A stretch of 64,000 nucleotides of DNA, taken from positions 1 through 64,000 of the forward strand of contig NZ_PRLH01000002.1 of assembly GCF_003013815.1 (NCBI RefSeq). The letters are read 5' to 3'. Source of the DNA: Cyanothece sp. BG0011 (GTDB lineage: Bacteria; Cyanobacteriota; Cyanobacteriia; Cyanobacteriales; Microcystaceae). The notes beneath the pieces were generated by a model. That model ran no database searches. It was not told the origin of the DNA and worked only from the letters and a program-made list of their open reading frames with translations. Both the position numbers and the translations under genes were made by a program. Every line of letters begins with the position of its first letter. Within the stretch, counting starts at the first letter, position 1. Below are positions 37,439 through 45,599 of this stretch, piece by piece.

Positions 37439-37510
37439 GCCCGTGTGGCTCAGTGGTAGAGCACACCCTTGGTAAGGGTGAGGTCACGAGTTCAATCCTC
37501 GTCACGGGCT
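37439..37510 (+). tRNA. tRNA-Thr (GGT)
   Basis: 72 nt. Acceptor GCCCGTG pairs with CACGGGC, the anticodon stem is CACCC/GGGTG with loop TTGGTAA (GGT), and the T loop is TTCAATC. CCA is not encoded. It is followed by the decayed integrase/IS region, so it could be a former integration site. Confidence 0.95.
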
Positions 37511-37981
37511 TACAGACTACACCTACATTACAGCGATTAACCTAAGAAGCATCTACAGTTTAGAGTACCATATTAGTTTCATTGTGGTTTCACTTGGGGG
37601 TGTTTTGAGTATTTGTACTTGATACAGAGAAACTGCTATTAAAAAGCGACCCATCAATATAATTTCGTCGTTTAGATTTTGTAGATTGATTTATGTTAAC
37701 CATTTTTCAAAAGCATTTATGATTGTTGTTAACCGCTATTCAATGTTTAAAATACCCATAGACTAAAACACCCTAGCGACAAAACTAGGGTGTATGATAG
37801 TTAACAGTGATATTTGTGGTTAGGACTCCTCACCATATATTAAACCTATATTAGACTCTACTATATTTGTAAGTTCTGAATTGACGGGTTTTAGTTTTTA
37901 TGATAAAAACAATAATATAGTTGTACCCTATCCTATCTATTCATTTAACCTGTTTAAACAATTTTGAAACCAGAAATAAAA
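37511..37981. other. Intergenic region downstream of tRNAs, with hairpin
   Basis: 471 bp without a gene I can support. A hairpin ACACCCTAG (37768-37776) with CTAGGGTGT (37785-37793) could end a transcript. No copy of the tRNA 3' end (attachment-site repeat) was seen. Confidence 0.5.
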
Positions 37982-38374
37982 ATGAAAAATCACTATCGAA
38001 AAAATAATAATAACGTTCAAGATATTCATTGGAAAGAAGCATTAAATAAAAACATAATTAAAAAAGCTCATATTCTTAAACGCGCTCCTAAAAATTTTGT
38101 CTATGGGTTAAAAACGGGGACTATAGAATATACACCAAGAGAAGAGGACATAAAATATAATATAATTATTGACGATGAATGGCTACACATGAAATTACAA
38201 TACGAGATTTATCCTTACTTATCAAACAAAACAGACATGAAAAAATGTATAGACAATTCCTGGGTTGACCTTAAAAAACAAGAGATTATAAATATGATTG
38301 AAAAAATTAAACAGGAAGCATTAAAAAGTGGGATAGATATCAATCTAAAAGAATTGTTAGGGATTGATCAATAA
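37982..38374 (+). CDS. Hypothetical protein, orphan
   Basis: About 130 residues from ATG 37982 (MKNHYRKNNNNVQDIHWKEA). Asn/Lys/Ile-rich, basic in the first half, with a central VYGLKTGTIEYTPREED segment and a helical end (IIDD..., LKKQEIINMIEKIKQEALKS). No signal peptide or membrane helix, and no family recognised. The very AT-rich codon use and its place between tRNAs and mobile-element scraps suggest acquired DNA. No clear ribosome-binding site. Confidence 0.5.
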   Translation: MKNHYRKNNNNVQDIHWKEALNKNIIKKAHILKRAPKNFVYGLKTGTIEYTPREEDIKYNIIIDDEWLHMKLQYEIYPYLSNKTDMKKCIDNSWVDLKKQEIINMIEKIKQEALKSGIDINLKELLGIDQ

Positions 38375-38600
38375 TACAAATAATAAAGTAACATTTTATT
38401 TAACAACAATAAAATATCAATTTCAGGAATATATAAATACTTACTCATACCTTGATAATGTTTAAATATCATCTCTTGTGAAGTACCAGCTAAATAAGCA
38501 ATATCTTTTATTTTTTGTTCTACTGTGACATTATCCATAGGAGTATTTAACATTCTAGTTATCCATGTATGTCTGAGATTATATATAGCATTTCCCACAG
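38368..38600 (-). pseudogene. Tyrosine recombinase/integrase, C-terminal fragment
   Basis: About 75 residues remain: NAIYNLRHTWITRML carries the recombinase R-H box (LRHTWITR) and, 30 residues on, AYLAGTSQEMIFKHYQG contains the second H/G-like position and the catalytic tyrosine context (HYQG). The catalytic N-terminal part is missing, because the sequence upstream on this strand is an IS remnant. It marks an old integration event near the tRNA-Thr/Tyr pair. Confidence 0.65.
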
Positions 38601-38727
38601 TCATGAGGTACAGTAACAGCAATGGGTAAACCAGTTACGAATATCTTTTTGAGTTACTTGTAATATAGCTGAGGTAATAGCATCGATTAAATCAGAATAG
38701 TTTCTGGCTTTGATTTTTCTCAAAATG
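38601..38727 (-). mobile_element. IS630-like transposase remnant (C-terminal end)
   Basis: Reading RKIKARNYSDLIDAITSAI and then QVTQKDIRNWFTHCCYCTS to a TGA stop, it matches the terminal segment typical of IS630-type transposases (final 'GWFxHCxYCTS' kind of end). Only about 40 codons survive. It separates the integrase fragment from the small membrane ORF. The family call is from memory of such ends. Confidence 0.5.
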
Positions 38728-38943
38728 GCTTTTATCTTTGACTTACTTGAGCAAGCAAAAAAAGGAACGATTACACAATACAAAGAAGCTATACTAACTA
38801 ATATTTGGAAGCATAGTATCGAGGAAAGTTTCAAATTATTAGAAATAAGATCAAGAGCTTTAAGACAAGCTATTATATTGTTAGCTATATCAATGCTATT
38901 TGCAGGATTAAATATTATTATTCATTTTGTATTTTATACCTAA
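38725..38943 (+). CDS. Small protein or gene fragment with C-terminal membrane helix
   Basis: 72 residues from ATG 38725 (MAFIFDLLEQAKKGTITQYK). The first 50 residues are charged and helical and the last 25 form one transmembrane segment (IILLAISMLFAGLNIIIHFV). It begins exactly at the IS remnant junction, so it may be the 3' part of a larger gene. No family recognised. Confidence 0.4.
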   Translation: MAFIFDLLEQAKKGTITQYKEAILTNIWKHSIEESFKLLEIRSRALRQAIILLAISMLFAGLNIIIHFVFYT

Positions 38944-39003
38944 ACCCTAGCTTTAAAAAACACAAAAACTTTATCATCTATATGATATGTAAGCTTATAA
39001 ATT

Positions 39004-39222
39004 TCATTCATTAACATTAGCTAATAAATCAGCTATCAAAGGTTTATCATGGGTTAATTGACTAACTCCTAAAATAGAAAACCCTAATAACTTACCTTCT
39101 TCATCTACTCTTTCCATAATAGCATCGTTATCCGTTTCTCTCATATAACCTGCTTTATCAGAAAATAAGATTTCTAAAAAATCAGCTTCTTTATCATACC
39201 AAATTCTTACTTTTGTTGCCAT
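39004..39222 (-). CDS. DUF2283 family protein (putative antitoxin)
   Basis: 72 residues with the family core WYDKEADFLEILFSDK (near 8) and the SILGVSQL end. It overlaps the upstream partner gene by 16 bp, as in two-gene toxin-antitoxin operons. DUF2283 proteins are often found beside small RelE/BECR-type or DUF4258 proteins; the antitoxin role is inference. Confidence 0.72.
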   Translation of the reverse strand: MATKVRIWYDKEADFLEILFSDKAGYMRETDNDAIMERVDEEGKLLGFSILGVSQLTHDKPLIADLLANVNE

Positions 39223-39515
39223 ATTAATTCTCCTGATTTAATTCGATGAGTTAGATAAGCTGTAATGACAAAAGCGTCATCATTCAGATATTTAGTAACC
39301 ACACATAACCATTTATTCCCTACCTGAGTATTTTGATAAAATCGATAACTAAGAATAACACAAGTATCGGTTTTTGAGCGTCTCACTTCCTCTGGGTATT
39401 GTAAGGTTGTTTTGATTTCTTCTTCCATTGTCAACATTTCAGGATGCTGTAAAATATGTGTTAGTCGTTCCTGGGTTAACCTAATTTGATGACCTTGATA
39501 ATCAATTAATATCAT
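39207..39515 (-). CDS. Putative BECR/DUF4258-like toxin of a two-gene pair
   Basis: 102 residues, alpha/beta. Features: RLTHILQHPEML (near 18, with a conserved His), EEVRRSKTDTCVILSYRFY (near 44) and KWLCVVTKYLNDDAFVITAYLT (near 70). This resembles the small nuclease-fold proteins annotated as DUF4258 or PBECR partners of DUF2283. It is the first gene of the pair and overlaps the second by 16 bp. Toxicity is not shown. Confidence 0.6.
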   Translation of the reverse strand: MILIDYQGHQIRLTQERLTHILQHPEMLTMEEEIKTTLQYPEEVRRSKTDTCVILSYRFYQNTQVGNKWLCVVTKYLNDDAFVITAYLTHRIKSGELIWQQK

Positions 39516-39531
39516 ATTTTAAATTGAGTAA

Positions 39532-39548
39532 GGTGGGCATGGCCCACC
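39532..39548. repeat. GGTGGGC/GCCCACC hairpin repeat
   Basis: GGTGGGC-ATG-GCCCACC lies just after ppsA and before the toxin-like gene's start. The same stem with loop ATT occurs at 47025-47041. A short dispersed palindrome, possibly also a terminator. Confidence 0.55.
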
Positions 39549-39561
39549 CAACAAAGTTAAG

Positions 39562-42048
39562 TTAACCCTTCTCAACTTCTGCAACCATTAACAAGGTTTT
39601 CAAGACAGAATCAGGGTTTAAACTCATCGAATCAATTCCTAATTCAACTAAGAATTTAGCAAACTCTGGATAATCACTCGGCGCTTGTCCACAAATACCA
39701 ATTTTACGGCCTTTTTTCTTGGCGGTTTCTATGGCTAATTTAACCATTCGTTTCACCCCTTCGTTCCTTTCATCGAACAATTGAGCCACTAAAGCAGAGT
39801 CACGATCTAACCCTAAAGTAAGCTGAGTTAAATCATTAGAACCGATAGAAAAACCGTCAAATACTTCCGCAAATTGATCGGCTAAAATGACGTTACTGGG
39901 TAACTCACACATGACATAAATTTTCAGGTCATTCTCTCCTTGTTTTAGTCCATGTTTTGCCATTTCTGCAATCACTTTCTTGCCTTCTTCTGGGGTACGG
40001 CAAAAGGGAATCATGGGGATAACATTAACCAAACCCATTTCATCCCGTACCATTTTTAATGCCTCACATTCTAGGGCAAATGCGTCACGATACATGGGAT
40101 CATAATAACGAGAAGCACCACGCCAACCAATCATAGGATTATCTTCTTTGGGTTCAAATTGTTGACCCCCTAATAAATTGGCATATTCATTGGTTTTAAA
40201 GTCAGACATCCGCACAATAACGGGTTTCGGATAAAATGAAGCTGCGATGGTTGCCACCCCTCGCGCTAATTTGTCGACGAAAAATTGTGGTTTATCATCA
40301 TAGCGTTTGGTTAATTCTGCAATTTGTTCTTTAACCGCTTCATCCTCTAATTCATCAAACTTCATCAAGGCTAAAGGATGGGCTTTAATATGGTTAGCAA
40401 TAATGAATTCTAAACGGGCTAAACCGACACCTTGGGCTGGAATACTCGCTAAAGAAAAGGCTTTTTCCGGGTTGCCCACGTTCATCAAAATTTGTGTTTT
40501 GGTGGTGGGTAAATTATCCAGTTGGTTTTCTTCAACTTCAAAGGGTAATATCCCCTCATATACCTTGCCTTCGTCTCCTTCTGAACAACAGATAGTGACT
40601 TCTTGACGGGTTTTAATTTTGTCCGTGGCATCTCCACAACCGACAATGGCAGGAATACCCATTTCACGGGCAATAATGGCAGCGTGACAGGTTCTACCCC
40701 CTTGATTCGTGACGATCGCACTGGCTTTTTTCATGATGGGTTCCCAGTCGGGATCAGTGCGGTTGGTAATGAGAACTTCCCCTTCTTTAAATTGGTCAAT
40801 TCTGCTGGCTTCGAGGATCACACGGGCTTTTCCTTGACCGATGGCCGCCCCCACACTGCGCCCAATGGCGACAACGTTACTATGGTCTTTTAAATGATAG
40901 GTTTTGAGGACATTTCCTGATTTACGGCCTTGTACGGTTTCGGGGCGTGCCTGGACAATGTAGAGTTCCCCGGTACGTCCATCTTTTGCCCATTCGATAT
41001 CCATGGGGGTATAAGTGTCCCGAACTTGGGAATAGTGATCTTCAATAATAGAAGCCCATTCCCCTAGTTTTAAAATTTCTTCATCGGATAGACAAAATTT
41101 TTCTTGATCCTCTGGTAAGACTTCCACATTTTTAGTGAGTTTTGAGCCGCCAGTATCGTAGATCATTTTGACAGCTTTAGTGCCGACTTTTTTATCTAAA
41201 ATGGGTCGATACCCTTGTTTTAAAGTGGGTTTAAAAACGTAATATTCATCGGGGTTAACGGAACCTTGGACTACATTTTCTCCTAACCCGTAGGCTGCGG
41301 TAATTAAGGCCGCATTTTTAAACCCGGTTTCGGTATCAATAGAAAACATCACACCGGCGGAGGCTAAGTCAGATCGCACCATCTTTTGTACCCCAACAGA
41401 AAGGGCAACTTCAAAGTGATCAAAACCATTGTTTTCACGATAGGAAATAGCGCGATCGGTGAATAGAGAAGCAAAGCATTTATGACAGGCTTCTAGAACT
41501 CCTTTCACACTATGAATATTTAAGTAAGTTTCTTGTTGTCCGGCAAAACTAGCATCGGGTAAATCTTCCGCCGTGGCACTAGAACGAACCGCTACATCAA
41601 GGTTTTGGGTTTCTATTTCGCATTCTTCGCGGTATTTTTCACTGAGTTGACCACATTCATGACTGTAGCGATCGCATAAAGTTTTATAGGCTTTTTTGAT
41701 CGCTTCTTGTAACTCTTGGGGGAAAGGTGTATTTAAAATTAAAGAGCGAGCTAATTGCCCTCTTTCTTGTAAATTAGCAACATCATTAACATCTAAATCA
41801 TCAAATAAATCTCTTAATCTTGACTCTAACCCGGCTGATTCTATAAAGTGACGATAGGCATAAGCGGTGGTAGCAAACCCTGTGGGAACATTGACCCCTT
41901 GAGGTTGTAATTGTTGAATCATTTCTCCTAGAGATGAGTTTTTTCCCCCGACTAAACCCACATCTTTACTTCCAACTTCTTCAAACCATAAAATAAATGC
42001 TGTTTCTCTATTGCTGGTTGGCGTTATTTCACTGGTCGTTGTTACCAT
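39562..42048 (-). CDS. ppsA: Phosphoenolpyruvate synthase
   Basis: 828 residues. It makes PEP from pyruvate with ATP, giving AMP and phosphate. Domains in order are an N-terminal ATP-binding part (VGLVGGKNSSLGEM near 28 and RSSATAEDLPDASFAGQQET near 155), the swivelling domain with the phospho-His GGRTCHAAIIAREMGIPA (His near 455), and a C-terminal PEP/pyruvate barrel ending KKGRKIGICGQAPSDYP (catalytic Cys near 787). Complete length. The start is divergent from the 2H phosphoesterase, with 366 bp between. Confidence 0.96.
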   Translation of the reverse strand: MVTTTSEITPTSNRETAFILWFEEVGSKDVGLVGGKNSSLGEMIQQLQPQGVNVPTGFATTAYAYRHFIESAGLESRLRDLFDDLDVNDVANLQERGQLARSLILNTPFPQELQEAIKKAYKTLCDRYSHECGQLSEKYREECEIETQNLDVAVRSSATAEDLPDASFAGQQETYLNIHSVKGVLEACHKCFASLFTDRAISYRENNGFDHFEVALSVGVQKMVRSDLASAGVMFSIDTETGFKNAALITAAYGLGENVVQGSVNPDEYYVFKPTLKQGYRPILDKKVGTKAVKMIYDTGGSKLTKNVEVLPEDQEKFCLSDEEILKLGEWASIIEDHYSQVRDTYTPMDIEWAKDGRTGELYIVQARPETVQGRKSGNVLKTYHLKDHSNVVAIGRSVGAAIGQGKARVILEASRIDQFKEGEVLITNRTDPDWEPIMKKASAIVTNQGGRTCHAAIIAREMGIPAIVGCGDATDKIKTRQEVTICCSEGDEGKVYEGILPFEVEENQLDNLPTTKTQILMNVGNPEKAFSLASIPAQGVGLARLEFIIANHIKAHPLALMKFDELEDEAVKEQIAELTKRYDDKPQFFVDKLARGVATIAASFYPKPVIVRMSDFKTNEYANLLGGQQFEPKEDNPMIGWRGASRYYDPMYRDAFALECEALKMVRDEMGLVNVIPMIPFCRTPEEGKKVIAEMAKHGLKQGENDLKIYVMCELPSNVILADQFAEVFDGFSIGSNDLTQLTLGLDRDSALVAQLFDERNEGVKRMVKLAIETAKKKGRKIGICGQAPSDYPEFAKFLVELGIDSMSLNPDSVLKTLLMVAEVEKG

Positions 42049-42414
42049 AAATGTTTAACCCTAATTCTTACCTCTATTTTAACCAGTTTTTTCTCTAGGA
42101 TGGAGCTTGTTAAAATTTATCAATAAACTTATTTTTTGATTGACTTTATAAGGAAAATATATTAAATATAATCTAAAATAAATATGATCAAATTAAGATT
42201 TGAAGACACAAATTAAGAAAAGATTATGGTCAAGATAAGGTCATGACAGTGATGAATTAAGATCGATCAGAGCGAGGATGAGTCAACACCAAGCCAACTG
42301 TATCACCTCAAGAACAGGAACGAACTTTTGTACTATCTCTAGTTTCTTTTAAATCTCATCGCTTCTGACTTCGTTGGGGTGGTGTGAAACCCTATTTCTC
42401 CGTCTAGAAATAAA
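42049..42414. other. Divergent intergenic region, 366 bp
   Basis: AT-rich, between ppsA and the 2H phosphoesterase gene. It presumably holds both promoters. I see no RNA gene, riboswitch or strong hairpin. Confidence 0.5.
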
Positions 42415-43005
42415 ATGACTAATGAAAAAAAGCCTTCAAAAAAAAGATTTTTTATTGCCCTGCTTCCTCCTCAGAATGTACAAGAAGAAGCCACCAAAAT
42501 CAAAGAATATTTTAAAGATGTTTATAACAGTAAAGCCGCGTTAAAGTCTCCCCCTCATGTTACCTTACAACCGCCTTTTGAATGGGAGATAGAAGACTTA
42601 TCAAAATTAACTCAAGAATTAAATAATTTCTCACAATCTCAACAACCTTTTTCTATGACTTTAAAGGGTTTTTCTGCCTTTAAACCCCGTGTTATTTATA
42701 TCGATGTCTTAAAAACCTCTGAACTTTTATCCCTTCAAAAATCATTAATGACTCATTTAGAATCCTCTTTAAATATTGTTCATCAGGTGTCTAAAAGTCG
42801 TCCTTTTGCGCCTCATTTAACCGTTGCTTTTCGAGATTTAACGAAAAAGAATTTTTATCAAGCTTGGTCAGAATTCAAAGACAAAGAAATTTACTACAAT
42901 TTTATGATTAATGAAATAACTTTATTAATTCATAATGGCAGAAATTGGGATATTCATTCTGAATATTGTTTTAATAAATATGAGTTTCATCGTGAAATTA
43001 TATAG
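42415..43005 (+). CDS. 2'-5' RNA ligase / 2H phosphoesterase family protein
   Basis: 196 residues. The two H-x-T-x catalytic motifs are HVTL (near 44, in PPHVTLQPPF) and HLTV (near 139, in APHLTVAF), at the usual distance for the 2H superfamily. Such enzymes cleave or join 2',5' or cyclic phosphodiester bonds in RNA or nucleotides. The in-vivo substrate is unknown. No partner gene is adjacent. Confidence 0.85.
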   Translation: MTNEKKPSKKRFFIALLPPQNVQEEATKIKEYFKDVYNSKAALKSPPHVTLQPPFEWEIEDLSKLTQELNNFSQSQQPFSMTLKGFSAFKPRVIYIDVLKTSELLSLQKSLMTHLESSLNIVHQVSKSRPFAPHLTVAFRDLTKKNFYQAWSEFKDKEIYYNFMINEITLLIHNGRNWDIHSEYCFNKYEFHREII

Positions 43006-43135
43006 CTGCCAACAGATTTGCTACCTCACCCCCTGAAAAATCCTGAGAGAGAAACCGACTTTTAAGAAACTTGTCCCTAAAAGCTGGCTTCTCTCTAGTT
43101 TTATACTATGAAACTAATTTGCCAATCTCGTTTTT

Positions 43136-43741
43136 TTATTGCTGTGCTTGAAGTTTGGAGACTAAACGTTCTCGCAATTCCCTGGGCATTAACACTCGAT
43201 TAATAGCGTGAATGACTCCATTATCTGCCTCAATATTAGGATTGACCACACTGGCATTATTAACGATCACTTGCTCAGAATGGGTTAAGACAGAAACCCC
43301 ACCACCAAGCGTATTTACCGTACCCGTTGAGAGTTCACTGGCAGTCACTTCTGTTGAAACAACATGATAGGTAAGAACTTCCTTCAACACATCTTGGTTT
43401 TCTGGTTGAAGCAGATAGTTTAACGCACCATCGGGTAACTCATTAAAGGCTTCGTCGGTAGGGGCAAAAATTGTGTAGGGGCCTCCCTGGGCTAATGTAT
43501 CTTTTAATCCGGCAGCTTCTATAGCTTTAACTAAAGTATTAAATTGATTGCTGTTGGTGGCTACACCGACAAGATTATTTTCCATCTGACTTTGATAATC
43601 TTGATTAGTCATCTGTGTAGATGTATTTTCCCTCATTGAGTCTGAGGTATGGGTATTGGCCATTGCCGCAGGAGTAATTAATAGGGTACTCATGCCCAGA
43701 AGACTGGTAAATACAGTCAGTTTTTCTTTTAAGCTATTCAT
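43136..43741 (-). CDS. Fasciclin (FAS1) domain secreted protein
   Basis: About 201 residues from ATG 43741, with signal peptide MNSLKEKLTVFTSLLGMSTL...AMA. One FAS1 domain (about 58-190) shows FNTLVKAIEAAGL, GPYTIFAPTDEAFNELP, VLTYHVVSTEV and NGVIHAINRVLMP. It is exported to the periplasm or surface, where FAS1 domains act in adhesion. The longer in-frame start at 43798 would bury the signal peptide and is rejected. Confidence 0.92.
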   Translation of the reverse strand: MNSLKEKLTVFTSLLGMSTLLITPAAMANTHTSDSMRENTSTQMTNQDYQSQMENNLVGVATNSNQFNTLVKAIEAAGLKDTLAQGGPYTIFAPTDEAFNELPDGALNYLLQPENQDVLKEVLTYHVVSTEVTASELSTGTVNTLGGGVSVLTHSEQVIVNNASVVNPNIEADNGVIHAINRVLMPRELRERLVSKLQAQQ

Positions 43742-43887
43742 AAATTTTGTAAAAATCTCTTGACTTCCATCTATTTTTAAAGTAAGAAAATAACTCAATT
43801 CTTACATCCCACTAGAGGAAGAGAAGGGTAGGGTTGCAAAAATAAGCGATCGCCCTAAATGGGCTTCTTATGATTCTCGTTTTAGAA

Positions 43888-44454
43888 TTAATATAACAAT
43901 AAATTTTCGATGGGGATCTCGATATTAGCAAAGGCTTGAGGGGTTACTATTCCTGATTGATATTCAACGATTTGCAAATATTGATCGTTGCTAGGTTGAG
44001 TATGAACAATTAACTTTTTATTTTTGAGATCGATTACCCAATATTCAGAGATATTATTACGAGCATAAGTCAGAACTTTCTGTTCTAAGTCTTTCTTAAG
44101 GGTTCGCTGAGACACTTCTATTAACCAATAAATATCTTCTGCATAGGGATGATGGGTACGATAAAGAGTTAAAGGCAATCTAACAATTGCAATATCGGGT
44201 TCCGGTTCAGAATTGTCTAATGTAATAGGATGAGATTCTCTCACATGAGCTAATTCTGATAGCTTGTTTCGTAGATAAATAACAATGCTTTCGTTAGTAA
44301 AACTATGCTCAACTCCCTCTGGACTCATCTCGACTATATCACCTTCTAATAACTCCACTTTTTGGTCTTCTAGAACTCCAGAATTCACCAATTCATGCCA
44401 TTTATCTATAGACCATTTGTAAGTTACTAAAACCATATTATTTAAGTTCATCAC
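43888..44454 (-). CDS. Uma2 family endonuclease-fold protein
   Basis: 188 residues, the standard size. PD-(D/E)XK-like core: EPEPDIAIVR (near 104), IYWLIEVSQRTLKKDLEQK (near 125) and YWVIDLKNKKLIVH (near 150). Uma2 (DUF820) genes are present in tens of copies in cyanobacteria; none has an agreed function. It is divergent from the restriction gene with a 59-bp gap. Confidence 0.88.
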   Translation of the reverse strand: MMNLNNMVLVTYKWSIDKWHELVNSGVLEDQKVELLEGDIVEMSPEGVEHSFTNESIVIYLRNKLSELAHVRESHPITLDNSEPEPDIAIVRLPLTLYRTHHPYAEDIYWLIEVSQRTLKKDLEQKVLTYARNNISEYWVIDLKNKKLIVHTQPSNDQYLQIVEYQSGIVTPQAFANIEIPIENLLLY

Positions 44455-44513
44455 TAACTATAGACTAATTTTAGCCGATAGGCCAATGATAGCGTTTTTC
44501 AGTTGAGTAGCAA

Positions 44514-45599
44514 ATGTTTATAATGAATAAACTAACTTTACTCATCAAGTTAATGGCAAATACAAGACTCAAAAAATATAGGAGAAATATTAACGAACTT
44601 AGAGAGGTTGCGGCCATTTGGTGGCCAGAAGAATTATTAACAGAAAGTGCAACCGCTAGTATTATTCCAACACTCTTAAAAAGACAAGAGCAATTTATCT
44701 CTATTTTGACACTTTGTACTCAAAGTCCTGAACAAGTTTTTGAAGTTATCAATGCTGCTCAATTTTCTGCCAATCTTTTTTTAAAACATCTTGTTATTTT
44801 AGCTGATTATGGGGGAGAACCCTTATCTAGATTAAACAAAAATTTTCAGGCTATTTTTCCTGTAAAGAAACCAGATAATAAATCTACTATGAAATTTTCT
44901 TGGAGAGAGAAAGATTACGTTTATCAGTTTAAAAAATTACCTATAAAAACTCTTAATAATAAAAAACTGGGTATTGATGGATCTACTTTAATGAATTATC
45001 AACCTTTAGATGATTTTAAAAAAGATATTATTATGATTTTGCTTTATGGTAGTAGCACAGAAGTATCAGAACAAGCAGGATTAGAAAAATGTGAAATTGG
45101 GGCTTTACTAGGAAGAAAACAAGAACTCGATAGATATATTAAACAAAAGTATATTACAGTTAGTAGAATTACTGGAGGAGCAACAGCGAATACTTTAGGA
45201 CAAGTTGCACAAAAAACAGTAATAAAATTTCTTACAAGTTATTTAGGGAAAAATTATAAAATTACCAGTAATGCTAAAATCAACTTAGAAGGTTATGAAA
45301 ATAATCTAGGAATGCCCTTTGATATAGTTGTTGAGAAAAATGATAAAATGGTAGGAATTGAAGTAAGTTTTCAAGTAACAACAAATAGTACAATTGAGAG
45401 AAAAGCAGCACAAGCAAAAAACCGTCAAAGGTTGATGCACGAAAACGGTTATAAAATTGCTTATATTATTGATGGAGCAGGCAACTTTCAAAGAAGCTCA
45501 GCTATTACCAAAATTTGTCAATACAGTGATTGTACAATTGCTTATAGAAAAACAGAATTTAAAGTATTAGGAAACTTTATTAGAGATAGTTTAATATGA
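44514..45599 (+). CDS. Type II restriction endonuclease (putative)
   Basis: 361 residues. The function is inferred from its 4-bp ATGA overlap with the cytosine methylase gene, plus a PD-(D/E)XK-like site in the C-terminal third: MPFDIVV (Asp near 269) and GIEVSFQ (Glu near 283), where Ser replaces the usual Lys. The N-terminal 150 residues are helical; residues about 195-240 resemble a helix-turn-helix (SEQAGLEKCEIGALLGRKQE). ATG 44514 or the later ATG 44553 (MANTRLKKYRR) may be the start. The recognition site cannot be read from the sequence. Confidence 0.72.
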   Translation: MFIMNKLTLLIKLMANTRLKKYRRNINELREVAAIWWPEELLTESATASIIPTLLKRQEQFISILTLCTQSPEQVFEVINAAQFSANLFLKHLVILADYGGEPLSRLNKNFQAIFPVKKPDNKSTMKFSWREKDYVYQFKKLPIKTLNNKKLGIDGSTLMNYQPLDDFKKDIIMILLYGSSTEVSEQAGLEKCEIGALLGRKQELDRYIKQKYITVSRITGGATANTLGQVAQKTVIKFLTSYLGKNYKITSNAKINLEGYENNLGMPFDIVVEKNDKMVGIEVSFQVTTNSTIERKAAQAKNRQRLMHENGYKIAYIIDGAGNFQRSSAITKICQYSDCTIAYRKTEFKVLGNFIRDSLI

